Of a stretch of 64,000 nt of DNA, positions 22,324 to 33,725 are shown piece after piece (position 1 is the first letter of the stretch; the number at the start of each line of letters is the position of its first letter). Position numbers and translations under genes: made by a program. Source of the DNA: Micropterix aruncella (taxonomy: Eukaryota > Arthropoda > Insecta > Lepidoptera > Micropterigidae); assembly GCA_944548615.1 (NCBI GenBank), contig OX155951.1, positions 40,901,964 to 40,965,963 of the forward strand, in the 5' to 3' direction. The notes beneath the pieces were generated by a model that was not told the DNA's origin, did no database searches, and was given only the letters and a program-made list of their open reading frames with translations.

Positions 22324-22477
22324 ATTGTTAATGAAAGCTTGTTTTCAAAAATGTTTTTTTACTAATAATTTATTTTCTAAAACTACTAGTTTGTGAGGTT
22401 CGAGGCCATTATTCAGTTTCCGTTGATTACACGAGTAGTTAAACCAGTGTAAAATTTTGTATTTTGTTTTGTTTCAG

Positions 22478-22535
22478 CTTCGCACTGCGTGTTGCAGCCT
22501 GTAATATATTCGTGGTTCTTTTCATAGAATACAAG
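22478..22535 (+). other. Candidate internal coding exon (58 nt)
   Basis: A T-rich stretch ends in TTTGTTTCAG at 22468-22477. A 58-base segment follows, ending AAG before GTAAGA at 22536, which is a strong donor. Frame 2 is open throughout and reads FALRVAACNIFVVLFIEYK, a mostly hydrophobic helix-like stretch that would suit a membrane segment. The other two frames were not the basis of the call; frame 1 stops. No neighbouring exon was found, so the gene and its identity are unknown. Confidence 0.3.
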
Positions 22536-23599
22536 GTAAGATTTTCAACGCTTCTTTATTTTATTAATCCATTGACATACGAGTATGTCTAATACCATTG
22601 AAACTCCCGTAGGTACATCGCATTTATTAGTTCGCCCACAGCAACACGTCCAATTTGTAAAACGTAAACCACTCCGGCATTGAGTGGTTCGATTTGATTA
22701 CGGATCGCTTACAAGTTAATTTGATTGAGACTCGCTAGGGAAACCGTATACAGCCCGTCTAATTTGCTTTGGCGCAGATAATTTCATCGTTAGGTATCGG
22801 AGTGTGCGTTAATAAAAACGCTATCATGCGTACGGATTCCTATTATTACACTGTTTCTTTTGTGATGCTTTCTCGGGCGGGGTGATAAAAAATAGACTAC
22901 AAATCGTAAAATCTTTAAGTAGGCATTATTAGCTAAAATATTCATATATTTTCACTTAACGTATACACTCTTTTTCATATTTATATCTAGATGGACTTAG
23001 GTTGATTTTAAGTAGAGATGGAAGATGGAGAGATTAAAATTGTGCACACCTGTACATCCATCTCGTTTAAACATAAGCATTTCTCAATCCAATCCGGGAA
23101 CTGCTGCGCTGCCATGTTTTATTATTTTTATTTCTACATCTACCTATTTTTGATGTATGAATAATAACATTTTCAATTGAATATACAAGTGTATTTATTC
23201 AGTTATATTCATGCAAAATTTTAGCCGTGTATCTTTCATCGTTTCAAATATATTGATTCATTTGCGCCACAGTGCGGCGTCGGGCTCTACGGAGTGCTAT
23301 ACACGCGGTAAATCCATTTTTGTCTATAATATAATGTTAAACAACTGCGATAGTCTTCGATTTCATGAGTATGTAGTTTTACTACAAGTATTGGGTCCTT
23401 GCCTATGTCTGGCTACTTTGAACTTGAATAACTTGGGTTTGAGTTGAAATTGGACATTCAAAAAAAATATTCAATGCCATGTTATTTTTTTTTAAGAATC
23501 AGCTGTTTATTTGATTTTTCATCGTTTGTTTTTGCTCAAATATTTTCGTTTATGCAACCGTGGTAAAGTGAGATGCTGTGCCGATGTTTTATATTACAG
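22536..23599. other. No secure gene; one diverged repeat segment
   Basis: Mostly AT-rich. Positions 23300-23370 (ACACGCGGTAAAT, then a stretch with GCGATAGTCTTCGATT) resemble the right arm and flank of the hairpin element at 36047-36175, so a diverged relative lies here. Confidence 0.4.
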
Positions 23600-23960
23600 C
23601 TTCTTGAAGTCTGGCAATACGGTTACCGTAAATGTGTACTGTTAAGAACTGCAAACAATGATGAAAAAGCTCATGATTAAATAACCGATCCTGGTCAATC
23701 GCTCATCGCCATTGCTTCTGCAGGACAACGTATAACCATAGAGTTTACTGCAAACAGTCGCAAAATTGCAGTAGTTGCGGCTGGATACTCTTTTCACCCA
23801 CCGTACTTGCCAGACGTTACTCCAATAGAGTTTAGATTTTTTTTTTAATTAAATAACTTTTTACAAAGGAAAAAAAACAACTTAGAAGAGTCGGTGATAA
23901 ACGCCTTCAGGGCATTCATTGGTTCCTGACCACGAGAGTTTTACAGCAACCCCCATTAAA
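23600..23960 (+). pseudogene. Mariner transposase C-terminal fragment
   Basis: The frame around 23770-23840 gives a YSFHPPYLPDVTPIEFRFF sequence, the degenerate counterpart of the mariner HPPYSPDLAPSDYHFF block holding the last catalytic aspartate. After it comes a NNFLQ...EESVINAFRAF-like stretch. Stops and frameshifts show it is inactive. It is related to 25150-25560 and 61020-61330. Confidence 0.65.
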
Positions 23961-24234
23961 AGAAATTAAGCAATTAAGCACGGTTGCAAAAGAAAATAAG
24001 CAACCCCTATTAAAAGGACAAATCTGCATAGATATTTGGGTCGATATTTTTATTAATTAAATATATTTTTTTCATACAAAATGTTTGGCCTTTATGCCAA
24101 CCCAATATCTCTGATTATAAAGATTACAGTCGTCGCCCTGCTTGAAAGTTATTTTTGTTTATTTCCCAAATAAGAGTGTAATCGATATCGTTCAGCCGTG
24201 TAATGAATGATCGTACATTAGGATACGCTGCGCC
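23961..24234. other. No recognised feature
   Basis: AT-rich DNA leading into a GC-rich island. I see no gene. Confidence 0.4.
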
Positions 24235-24640
24235 TAAAGTTAGGCGAAGTTCCGTCCATCGATTCCGGCCGCCGCCGCCCGCCCGGCGCTGCCAGCCGCT
24301 TCCCCATTCCGCGCCCACCAGAAACGTCACCGGATGGTATTAAAGCGGCGCCACGGCGTCGCGACGCAACCCCCCCCCCCCCCCCACCCTCTCCCCCCGG
24401 CCGCGCCGCGCGCCGCCGCCCGCGAAATAAACGCCGCCGCCGCCGAGTTTTTACGGCCGCCCAAGTTACGGTGTTCCGCTAATGGACGGACGTAGCTTAA
24501 CATGATTTGCAAAATTATCGAGCCGCCACTGCGCCACGACGCCACGCGCTGCCCTGTCGCTCGAACCGTTCCCCCGTTTGTGCCGTTTTCAAACGCCTCG
24601 ATCAATATCAAACAGAACATCATCACCCAGACGCTTCTTT
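24235..24640. other. GC-rich island with a 16-base C run
   Basis: A CpG-dense block with an uninterrupted C run at 24370-24385, GCC-repeats, and homeodomain-like words nearby (GCTAATGG near 24478, GTATTAAAGC near 24337). It could be a promoter or a conserved enhancer. Frames on the minus strand (24124-24662) have GC-driven Ala/Gly/Arg composition and are probably not protein. Confidence 0.4.
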
Positions 24641-25021
24641 TGTCCATTCCGGATAACGCCAATCCAGGTCAGGCAACTATGAGATCATTATCTATGAAGT
24701 TGCCACGCCGATATTGTTTTATTCACGCCGTTCAGTGAGTGAAAAAATGTATTTTGTCTGTAAACCAAAAAAAATAATGAGTTTCTTAAAAAAATACATT
24801 TTACTGAAATTATACCTCAGAAAAAAAGCCAATACTGTAATACCTATAAGAATATAATAATAATACTAATAATAATATAGTTTAAAAAAGAAACGTTTTC
24901 CTTAAATTATACCTTTGGAAAAAATATAAAACGTGGAAAGTCATTGGCCTTGACCAGTATTTCCCACCACAGTTCATCATCAACGTCCACCAGTGTCATC
25001 GAGGTACCTACCTCTGGACCC
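24641..25021. other. No recognised feature
   Basis: AT-rich DNA without an open frame of interest. Confidence 0.4.
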
Positions 25022-25081
25022 GACGGAAAGACTGATCAAGGTCCACCGTCACCGCGTAGACATTGATCAGTCTTTCCCGTC
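25022..25081. repeat. Hairpin with about 18-bp arms
   Basis: GACGGAAAGACTGATCAA (25022-25039) and TTGATCAGTCTTTCCCGTC (25063-25081) are inverted copies apart from one extra base, around a 23-nt loop. Confidence 0.75.
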
Positions 25082-25149
25082 ACACGTATTCTTCTCCTTT
25101 CATTAAGGGCAGGCTATGATCTTTCTTTCAAAAATTGATTCATGCTTCG

Positions 25150-25560
25150 ATTCGTTCGAGAACAAGCGACAAGATGGCATTGGTGTCTCATTTTTTAAAC
25201 AAAATGACATTGACCGATTTGCAATCTTGCTTTTTTTTAATATGTGTTGGTTTATGCCTCTGCTGTAAAACTCTTGTGGTTTCCCATCCATGACTGTAGT
25301 CGCAACTCTCGTGGTTTTGCAATTCACGGCCTCTTCGTTGTTGATATTTTTCCTTGTAAAAATATCCGAATTACAAAAAGAGGAAATTGTCAAAGTAATA
25401 TAATTTGACGAGTAATATGGGCGGAAAAGATTCTCTAGTCGCAAATTCTGAAACTTAGCAACTGTTTGCTGTGAAGTGTGCGGTCGTGCAGAATCAGTGG
25501 CGAACCATCACCGTCATTGTTTGCAGTTCTTGACAGAACTCATTTGTTTCAACTGTTGTG
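25150..25560 (-). pseudogene. Mariner transposase C-terminal fragment
   Basis: The minus-strand frame at 25103-25444 has, in mariner order, LRLENLFRPYYSSN (from LRHPPYSPDLAP), FTRKNINNEEAV, and QEFYSRGINQ (the conserved FYxRGI block). The stretch to the right (25445-25560) corresponds to the upstream part, including a CKQ(L)-like and QQLQTM-like segment shared with 61200-61300. The catalytic aspartate region has decayed. Confidence 0.65.
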
Positions 25561-26692
25561 CTAGAACCACAAGAAGTTGCATTGGATAAAACTAGCCCAT
25601 GGCACGATATTTAAAAAAAACGAATTTTCATCCTTTCCTTGATTGCACACACTTCCGAGCAGTAACAAACGACAAAGAGACACATGAATGAGTGATTTCA
25701 AAAAAATAATAACACGGCTTTGTATAAAAAAATATCTGAATTTGAAATTCCAACTCAAAGCTATGTTATCTAAGTTAAATTGCGCAGTGCGTAAAAACGG
25801 CAATTACGTAGGTAGATCGTTGAATATGTTTATGTATTTAAGGTATATCCCAAAGTTTTAGTATCGCGGCGAATTTATCTGGATGTGAGTTTTCGGATAA
25901 CTCAAAGATATGTTCAGTTGCCTGATTTTGTTGATTTTCATATCTTACCAAATTCGGCGTTTCTCTAAATTTAGAGTTAGGTTAATTATATAAGATAGAT
26001 TTTAGACTTCGAAGACAATTAATATTTTTTTACGTTATTACTTCTTTTTCTGATTGTTTATTCTTATTATATATCTTTTAGAGTTTAATGTTTGACCTGT
26101 GTAATATCTAAACTGATGGGTAGACATACTTTTGAATTTATCTGATTGTATGATTATTCTGATAGAAATTAGATACCTGCGTATGGAAAATGAGCTTCTA
26201 CAAATTATAGTATGAGGAGGAAAAAAAGGGATATTTATTTATATATTTCTATATTGTATCTATGTATGTACTTTATTTATTGTATAAATTAATTTAATTT
26301 CTATGTTATATACTATAATGTTAGGTAAATAGTTATTATTTCAAAAGTATTTTTTAAATAAAAGGGTAGTGGTTTACTGTTTTAATTTTTTTCGTTTCAT
26401 TATTTTCTCTTTTATTTCGAAAAATATGATTGTAATATATTTATTTATGTTTTTACTTCACATTTGTGCATCAATATACATGCCTAAGAAGCCCCGTTTA
26501 GACGTTTTTTACTTGAGCTGTGTCGATCTTTAGCTGTTGCTCTTCGTTGTTTTGTCTCTTTACTTCAGTTACATTGTAACTACATTTTTTTTTGTAAATG
26601 TAATAAATAAATAAGCCCAAACTTTTCTTTATTGATTTTTATTTTGTTTTAATTATTTTTATTTAGAATATTTAGATTATTTTTATTTAATA
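25561..26692. other. AT-rich DNA without a recognised gene
   Basis: Low-complexity AT-rich sequence with T-rich and A-rich runs. The stretch near 26570-26620, with AATAAATAAATAAG after a T run, may be the tail of a retroposon. Confidence 0.4.
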
Positions 26693-27115
26693 TACAGGTG
26701 ATTTAACTAACCGGCATTCTTCAAGGGGGTAAATTGGTACGAGCACCTAAGCAACTTTTGATAAAACGTTTTGGAAAAAAACGTTTATTTTATTTTTATT
26801 TTATTTTTGAAAATTTTAAGAACTTGACTGGTAAATAAAAGTTTGGCAACCGTTCGAGTGCGCGGCGCCATCTATTGGTAGGTAAAATAACGCAAATAAA
26901 CAATATTAGTAATATTTCAGACACCGGTATCGTGCTCAAAATTTTTATCCTTTTTTTTTTTTAATAAAATTTGCAAACTTTAAAAGTATTTTTTTGTTTT
27001 TTCTCCACTTTTGTTTATTAAAAATTAAAAGTTTTATTTTAAATTAAAAGTTGCTAACTTGCTTGTGCTGATTTACCCACTTTAAGGATGCCGGTTAATT
27101 AAAACTCACCCTGTA
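26693..27115. mobile_element. MITE-like inverted-repeat element, copy 2
   Basis: Ends TACAGGTGA and (reverse complement) TACAGGGTGAG, with imperfect inverted arms containing AACCGGCAT and GCAACTTTTG-type segments. The middle shares AAATAACGCAAATAAACAAT with copy 1 at 18094-18468. It is non-coding. Confidence 0.65.
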
Positions 27116-28264
27116 GAACTAGAAGATTATTCTAGTTCTATATTAAAATTTATAATGAGGTTTTATCCTATTTAGATTTTAATTTAATTGTTTTTATTTT
27201 ATTATTTATTTTGATGTTTCGATTTTTACGGTTATATATTTTCGACACCTGGGTATATATGATTTTACGAATGGGCATATATGATTTGATTAATTTGGGT
27301 AGTTAGTCAGGTTCCCTTCGTGCAACGTTCATCTCACTGTTTAATATCACCTGGGACGTTGTTGGATCTAAAAGACGCAGTGGAACCGATAAGTTTATCC
27401 CTCTCTCTGCCTCCCGCCTCGTGGCTTCTGTTATTCGAGAGCGCAAACAGCGACTGTGGTGGATATTAACAGAATGTGCTTTAATGTAATACGACACGGG
27501 TATAGCGATGGGGTAAGAGGCATAAAATGTTTTGTGCCCACATTCAGTTCCCGCGTAAACGATAAAAGCTTTACATTTTATGTATTGTGTCGCGTCGCGT
27601 CGTCTTGACGCGTCCCACCGAACACCCCCGCCGTTCGTGCTGCCCTGTCCTTGTCGTCGCCCGGAGCAGCGAGGGCTTTTTTCCCGTTTTAATATAATAT
27701 TTCACCTTTAAGCATTCTTCCCCTTTCGCGCTACATTACATGCCGCCGGAAATACCTACGCTTCTTACTCTTATCGAGGAAATTCTGAATTAGATTTTCA
27801 TTCGCGAGGATATTTTTGATGTTTCAAGTCTAGCATAGAAATAAATAGCGCTAGATATGTCGCAGTCATCGTTGTAGCGTGCATGATTCGAAGTATCAGG
27901 AGTTTATGTTGCACGAGTAGGTGTCGATCTAGCACGGCGCGCTGATTGAATTTTAAAATTTGGAACATCTCTCTTTCATGTCGCATAACTGCATCTCTCC
28001 CGCGTGATTCGAATAACGGCACTGTCGCCCTCGATGACCTCCTCTCACAACATGAACTCCTATTTTTATATGTATTTTTATTACGTCAACTATTGCAGGA
28101 ATTATTTAGCATCCCATTTTTGTGCATTTAACAACATGCAACAAATTAACCAATAATGACAAAAAAGAGATTTACCAATAATGAGAGACTAAAAGGCCAA
28201 CGCTAAAACGTATCACACTGATCTGTGCAACCTATTTATTTTTTTTATTTGTTTTGTGGGGCTT
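27116..28264. other. Intergenic DNA with a small GC-rich patch
   Basis: A GC-rich patch at about 27590-27680 contains repeated TCGCG words (GTCGCGTCGCGTCGTC). The rest is AT-rich. No frame here has recognisable domains. Confidence 0.4.
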
Positions 28265-29100
28265 TTCTAGGGTCTTTATGAGCCTTGTAACACTGCAACC
28301 ATTGCTGGTATATTGTGTTCGCCACCTACTATAGTTCTGCGCTAAGCCTCGTGTCATTTAAGAACCGCAACAGACTTTTGGCGCCAGATTATTTTACCTC
28401 CTCATATTGGAGGTAATGACCACCCACGTGGGTGTATCTTTTACGCTTCAACGGGCCACACTCGCACATGAGGTACTGGGGAGTTTCCTATGCCCCTTGG
28501 CAGGACCTGCACATTTTTGTGTCTCGGAGCTTGAGGTTGAACATGCGTTTGTTCAGGCCACAATGCCCCGTGAGCGCCCTCACCAGTATGCATAGATTGT
28601 TCCTATTTCGCGATAAGGCCTCACGGACCCGTCTTACGGTCGTAAGACTTAATTAGCGCTTTGGAATCATTCAACCCTGTCGTGTTGTTCCAGTGGTTGA
28701 CGGATTGTTCTAAACATATTTGTTTGAGCATTAGGTTTGGAAGGCTTTTTGGTAGGCCACAGCAAGGTTCAGGGCCGTTTAACGTTCCCTTTGCTCCCGT
28801 CTTAGCAAGTTCGTCGGCGTTTTTATTTCCCTCGATTCCTGCATGGTCGGAAACCCATCATAGAATTACCCTGTTCTTTTCGCCCAGGGAATTCAGTAGT
28901 GATACGCAGTTTGGCATTAGCTTTAAATTAATGGTATTCGAGGCTAGTGCCATAAGAGCTGCCTTACTATCCGAGTGGATATAGATGCGGTGGTTGACGG
29001 AGTTCTTATAGAGGTTGATACCCGCACATTCAATAATGGCTGTGCTACCTAACGAATCCTTGGCTTGTTCTCTGGCGAACATTTTTTAAATAGCTTTAAG
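28265..29100 (-). pseudogene. LINE RNase H domain and C-terminus
   Basis: Reading leftward from 29082, the frame gives an RNase H core: IYIHSDSKAALMALAS (with the DSKAA block), then in the same region WWVSDHAGIEGNKNADELAK (degenerate GHxGIxGNExAD). After it come the MLKQICLEQS stretch and a zinc-finger-like tail shared with 19340-19760. In-frame stops (for example near 28620) and frameshifts make it a pseudogene. It belongs to an I/jockey-group LINE with RNase H. Confidence 0.75.
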
Positions 29101-30709
29101 TGTGCACCGATAATCAATTTATTAAAATAAATAAATAATAAAGTTAATTATAATGTATATTGAGAATAGAATAGAATAGGTCCTGAATAAATAGGAGGTG
29201 CTATTTATTTTTTTTTATTTATTGAGTTTCCAAACATCCGTAGGTGGGTATTTTTTTTATTTGCAACTTTTAACGTTATAATCATGTCGTCGGAAATAAA
29301 GCTAATTTATTCGTCATGTCACGTTCTTGATTGTGTCGAGCTGCTGTGACGCGGCGTTTCACGCGGGCCGAATCTATAGAGGCAATTTTATTTGCTCAAG
29401 ATGCAATCTGCGAGCATCTCGAAACCGGGCAATTCTCAGTCACGATTAATGTACAGCGGAGAACGAGCAGACGTTTTTTTTCTATAACGAACCGCCGACC
29501 CAGTGTGGTCTCATTTCCCGACATGATAATTTGTCAGTCGCACGCGTGTGTTAATTAGTGTAACGTTGTAAAACGAGCCGCGGGGGGCATGCGAGCGAGA
29601 GCGAGCGTCTTTGCCGCGTTTTGGACAGCCTTGAGAGCTGAGTCACGGTTGTGGGCTAAGTGTAAACTAGTGATGGCGGTGATTGCATTAATAAAACGTA
29701 AAATCATATTATGTGTATACCACTAAAGTTTCACAAGATGAAGAAATCGCAATAAGATATGACAAATACATAAAAATCAGAATAGACTTGCCCATCAAGG
29801 CATTCGAGATGTGAGTGAATGCGATATAAATGTATTTCCGAAGTGATTCTAGAACCTTCTAGCATTGATTATGTACGGTATTAGATTTCTCAATTCGGTA
29901 CTACGTTTTGCAATATTGCAAACTTACGAAACGCACCTTGTAGATGGCACTCATAATTCCAAACATTGATTTTTTTTCTCTTATTTTCAATATGGCAGTG
30001 TTTGTGGTATGGAAGTATGGCGGTGCAGTATAGATGGTGATCTAAACACGCCTATACGGTATCCTATCTCGAAATAAAATAATAATATAATAAACGAATT
30101 TTTAAATCATAGATCTGTAGGACCGTCGTCCTACATATCAAGTCAACAAAAGCATTAGATTCTAAAAAAATCTATAAACGCAAACACAATCAATTCTACA
30201 CGTGTACTGCCATTAATTTCCATCTAATTTCGGTAATTAATGCAATCGCAAGCCGGTGACTCATGTCAATTTCTTCTGATCGATTCAATCGACACACTTA
30301 TTTCCCCCACGCTTTCAGCATTGCGTCATGCAATATAGTATCTAAACCAGTACATTCGACCAATTGATTATCATCCTCGAGTTGCCGCCTTCCGCGCTCA
30401 CACCTCGCATTATCATACTCGAGTAGACGTTACTCATCATCCTCGGGACTTCAATCGCCGCGCCTCACTCGAGCACACATCCGCGGTATCAATCTTCAAG
30501 TGGTCATCAGCCATCCTATCCGCGAGCATCACTCTTCGAGCACTCACTACCTAACCGCGCGCCGCGACCACATATTCGGAAGCGTTATAACTGGCAATCA
30601 TCAACCAAGTTCATCAATAAACAACTTCAGCTTCATCATGAACGCCTTTCATTACGGAGAAAACCCCAAGATGATACCACCTCCTCACTACGAGCAAATT
30701 GGAGTCCAG
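29101..30709. other. No secure gene
   Basis: AT-rich at both ends. A moderately GC-rich stretch (29330-29660) and a CTCGAG/TCATCA-rich stretch (30360-30620) lie inside. A plus-strand frame (30500-30712) ends in NPKMIPPPHYEQIGVQ right at the start of the LTR-like segment. It might be the end of a retroelement reading frame, but nothing identifies it. Confidence 0.35.
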
Positions 30710-31496
30710 TGAGGGGTGGATATTATTATAAGCGACGTTGAAGAGTTCATAGAATTGGTTCTCCTTTGAAAATGACTCGTGCCTGTTACAGCTATAAATT
30801 ACACTTTTAGGCGTATGTTAAGTGGACAATAATTCACTAGAAAGTCGCAAACACTTGTCGTTTTTTGTCCATAATATAATAGACTTTCGAGAACGCTCGT
30901 CATAAATCGCCTCGCCTCTGACCGTGGGAGGCGGAATTCGGTTGAGGGTTTTTTTTTGTATTATGGTTGGCTGAGCGTTGAAATGCTGACCCTTTTTAAA
31001 ATATTATTTGTCAATATCTGACAGTGGTTTAAAGTGTTTCACTCGCTCCGGTCGCATCCTTGGCGGCGAGGATTTCCCGTTCTATAGTGTTTATGTTTAC
31101 AAAGACTCGTATTATAGTGTAAAAGAGTCGTTTTAATTAAGTAGCGTAATTATAGTGTAAAAGACTCGTTAAAGTAACCTAATAGTGTAAGCGGTTGCAA
31201 TTTTAATGGAATAAACAATAGTGTAAGCGGTTGCAATTTTAATGGAATAAACGTCGTCATACGGAAATCGACCTTTACTTTCGTACCAACCGGACAAGTA
31301 GTGCAAAAGCCTTGGATTCGTCGGCAGTCGAGCGGCGGTTTCGGTGCTCTAACCTATGGAAATGAACCCCAGTAAAAATAAAAACTATCGAAATTATACA
31401 GTCCAACGTGTCTTGGGTTGCTGCGAAAAGCGGCGATAATCGAGGTATTCGCGCATAAATAGTGCGAATATCGCGACCAAGGGGTGGTCCCTCACA
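30710..31496. repeat. LTR-like segment (787 bp)
   Basis: The segment begins TGAGGGGTGG and ends GGTGGTCCCTCACA, so it has TG...CA ends and short inverted termini. Inside are short repeats built on ATAGTGTAA, including a perfect 36-bp tandem duplication (31181-31216 and 31217-31252) that carries AATAAA. No matching second LTR and no clear target duplication are seen (only CAG on each side if it ends at 31494). It could be a solo LTR or a DNA element. Confidence 0.35.
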
Positions 31497-31974
31497 GATC
31501 CTAATATTTTAATATTATTTACATAAATATGTCAATTTTTAATTTGGGATACAGGTAAGGTAATATACGTAATAATTACGCACTTTAATGTTGAAATAGA
31601 CTATTACGAGTAGATTGGCTATCTATCTCTCCGTATTATTTCTGTGATATTATCAGCCTATAAATATTGCGATAAATGGCACTAATAATTGAATGTTATT
31701 ATTGTTATCATTGGGTTAAATTACTGGGTTTTTATAATCAATTAGCCCCTAACAAAAAGAAATATACTCTCAGTGGTATTATAGATGGTTAAGTATTTTT
31801 TTAAGCTTAGCAAATATAAATATGATGGCTCAAGAGGTCTCATGGATACGACACGTCGTCTTTTTGTCTGGCTACGTTTTCGTTAGAATAGTACATAACT
31901 TCTATGTGTTGCATTGGTGGCTTATGGTGGCCGAGTTTTAAAAACTCTAAAATTTTAGTGTGCAGTTAAAAAGC
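31497..31974. other. DNA downstream of the LTR-like segment
   Basis: An ATG at 31529 opens eight codons (MSIFNLGY) to a strong splice-donor sequence, ACAG/GTAAGG, at 31551-31560. That is too short to call a gene. The rest is AT-rich. Confidence 0.25.
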
Positions 31975-32265
31975 GTTAATTGCGACGGGCGAACCCGCCA
32001 CCCCATGGAACTTCAACGAGTGTTGCCATCGTTTCTCCCGAGGGATAAATAGAAAGACTGATTAAACACAATCCACTGTCAAACTACGCTATCAGCCCGT
32101 AAGAAGTCCAGCGCCTTACCGCGAGACACTGGTTAGTGCTCTCGCTGTAAGGCGCCTCCGCTAACTCAGTGGGTCTCCTCGGGCCCTTACTACCAGGTTT
32201 GGACGGATTTCTCCATCCTTCAGTCTGGTCACAGATTTGAGGTCGCCTGCGGTGCCTGACGTTAG
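31975..32265 (-). repeat. Family R fragment F
   Basis: ACGGGCGAACCCGCCACC near 31984 and a segment with CGCCTTACCGCGAGACACTGG near 32110 match the 3' half of family R on the minus strand, with many substitutions. It is an old, partial copy. Confidence 0.65.
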
Positions 32266-33462
32266 CAGAACATAGATTATTGTGGCTTGCAAAGCATTTC
32301 AAGACATTTCATGACCCTAAATTAGGCCTCTTAAGTATATTTTTCCTAAGTTGAAAAATTCTCGAAAAATAAATAATCGAACATATATAAGTATCTATCT
32401 GCGGAGAATCTGTTTGAATTTAAATTAACATGGCGTATAATATAATCAAGGTAAATAATTCCTTCGTGGCATATTAGGAGGTAGCTGATATATTTTATTA
32501 CGAATATGAGGGGGGATAGGGATTCTATAGGCATGATTTTTCAATCGATAGAGAAAATGTCGCATACGTCATGTCGTCATATCTCTATTTTGCGGCTGCT
32601 TTCCTCCGTTGATTCAAAATAAAATCCGTCATAATTAATAAAATAAAGTGTTTTTTTACAATCGATTATGTAATAAAAGCTGGACAATCATGGGTCACCA
32701 ATGTGGGACTTTCATCAGACTAAAATAAAATCGTGGGACTCATTAAGTAAAAAACCTTTTTTGTTGGAACTCGGAACACAGTAATTTAGAGCAGACTTTC
32801 AACTTTATATTTATAGTAGTTTGGTAATCGCTGAAAAATAACGGAGCTCTTGAGTAAAAATTCAGAAGACATTTTTACAAGGTTCATTTCAATATAAACC
32901 TAAAACGAATTAAATTTGACCTGCGTTTAATAGGTTTTTAGTTGATGTATTTTGACGTAGTTTATGCCGAGTTTGAGCATGTATGAGTATGACCGGGGAC
33001 GGGGACCCCCTCGAATGCGGTGCCCTGAGCTCAGGCCGATAGGGTAAAGACGACCGATGCCCTGTTAGTCTAAAATAGCACTGTATCCACGCTTTATACC
33101 CTCACTAGACAGCCTATGGATTCGCGATTCCGCCAGTGAAAGTGCGACGGTGTTGCGCCGCACAGCGCGTCGTACAGTGGTCTTTGCACCTTAGTGGCCA
33201 AAATTCGATTTTACAAATTTCGTTCTCGCCTATTAGAGATGATTGCATCGAATAGCTAGTAATCTGTATAGCAATTAGTAACTTATGTAATTAGTTAGTT
33301 TTTTTTCAATGCGAGTCTCTGTCATAAATAGCCGCGCCCCGTTAATTTGTCGTAATTACTGCAACGATGTATGGACATTAAATTTATTCGAGACCAAGCC
33401 GCTTATAGAAAATACATCCGGCAGCTTTGACAAGTGCACAGGGACTGAAGGCAGACACATAT
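32266..33462. other. No recognised gene
   Basis: AT-rich DNA with a mixed-composition patch at 32990-33190. No domain-bearing frame. Confidence 0.4.
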
Positions 33463-33725
33463 TAGTCCAATCCTATGAGATCTAAGCGTGTCGTTTCCAG
33501 GAAAAAAATCCGGAAGTATTTTTCTCAACGGTTTTATATCAAAAAATGCTCCTTTTGTGAATTATAATCGAGAAACAAAATGAAATGCATTTTTTTGCGG
33601 TTTTTCGCGATTCCTAAAGTTAGCTCACCTCTAGCGAGGTCACAAAATTGAAAATCGCATTCGTTGTCCAAAAATACATATAAAACCGTTTTTTTTCCTG
33701 AGAAAACCCCCATATGCTTGGACTA
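33463..33725. mobile_element. MITE-like element (263 bp)
   Basis: The left end TAGTCCAATCCTATG and the right end (reverse complement TAGTCCAAGCATATG) are imperfect inverted repeats. Just inside, ACGGTTTTATAT and ATATAAAACCGT are also inverted. Short AT-rich words flank it. It is non-coding. Confidence 0.6.

Noticed and set aside
24327..24662. 111-codon minus-strand frame in a GC-rich island
   Set aside because: Ala/Gly/Arg-rich product of CpG-rich DNA, running through a 16-base C run, with no domain.
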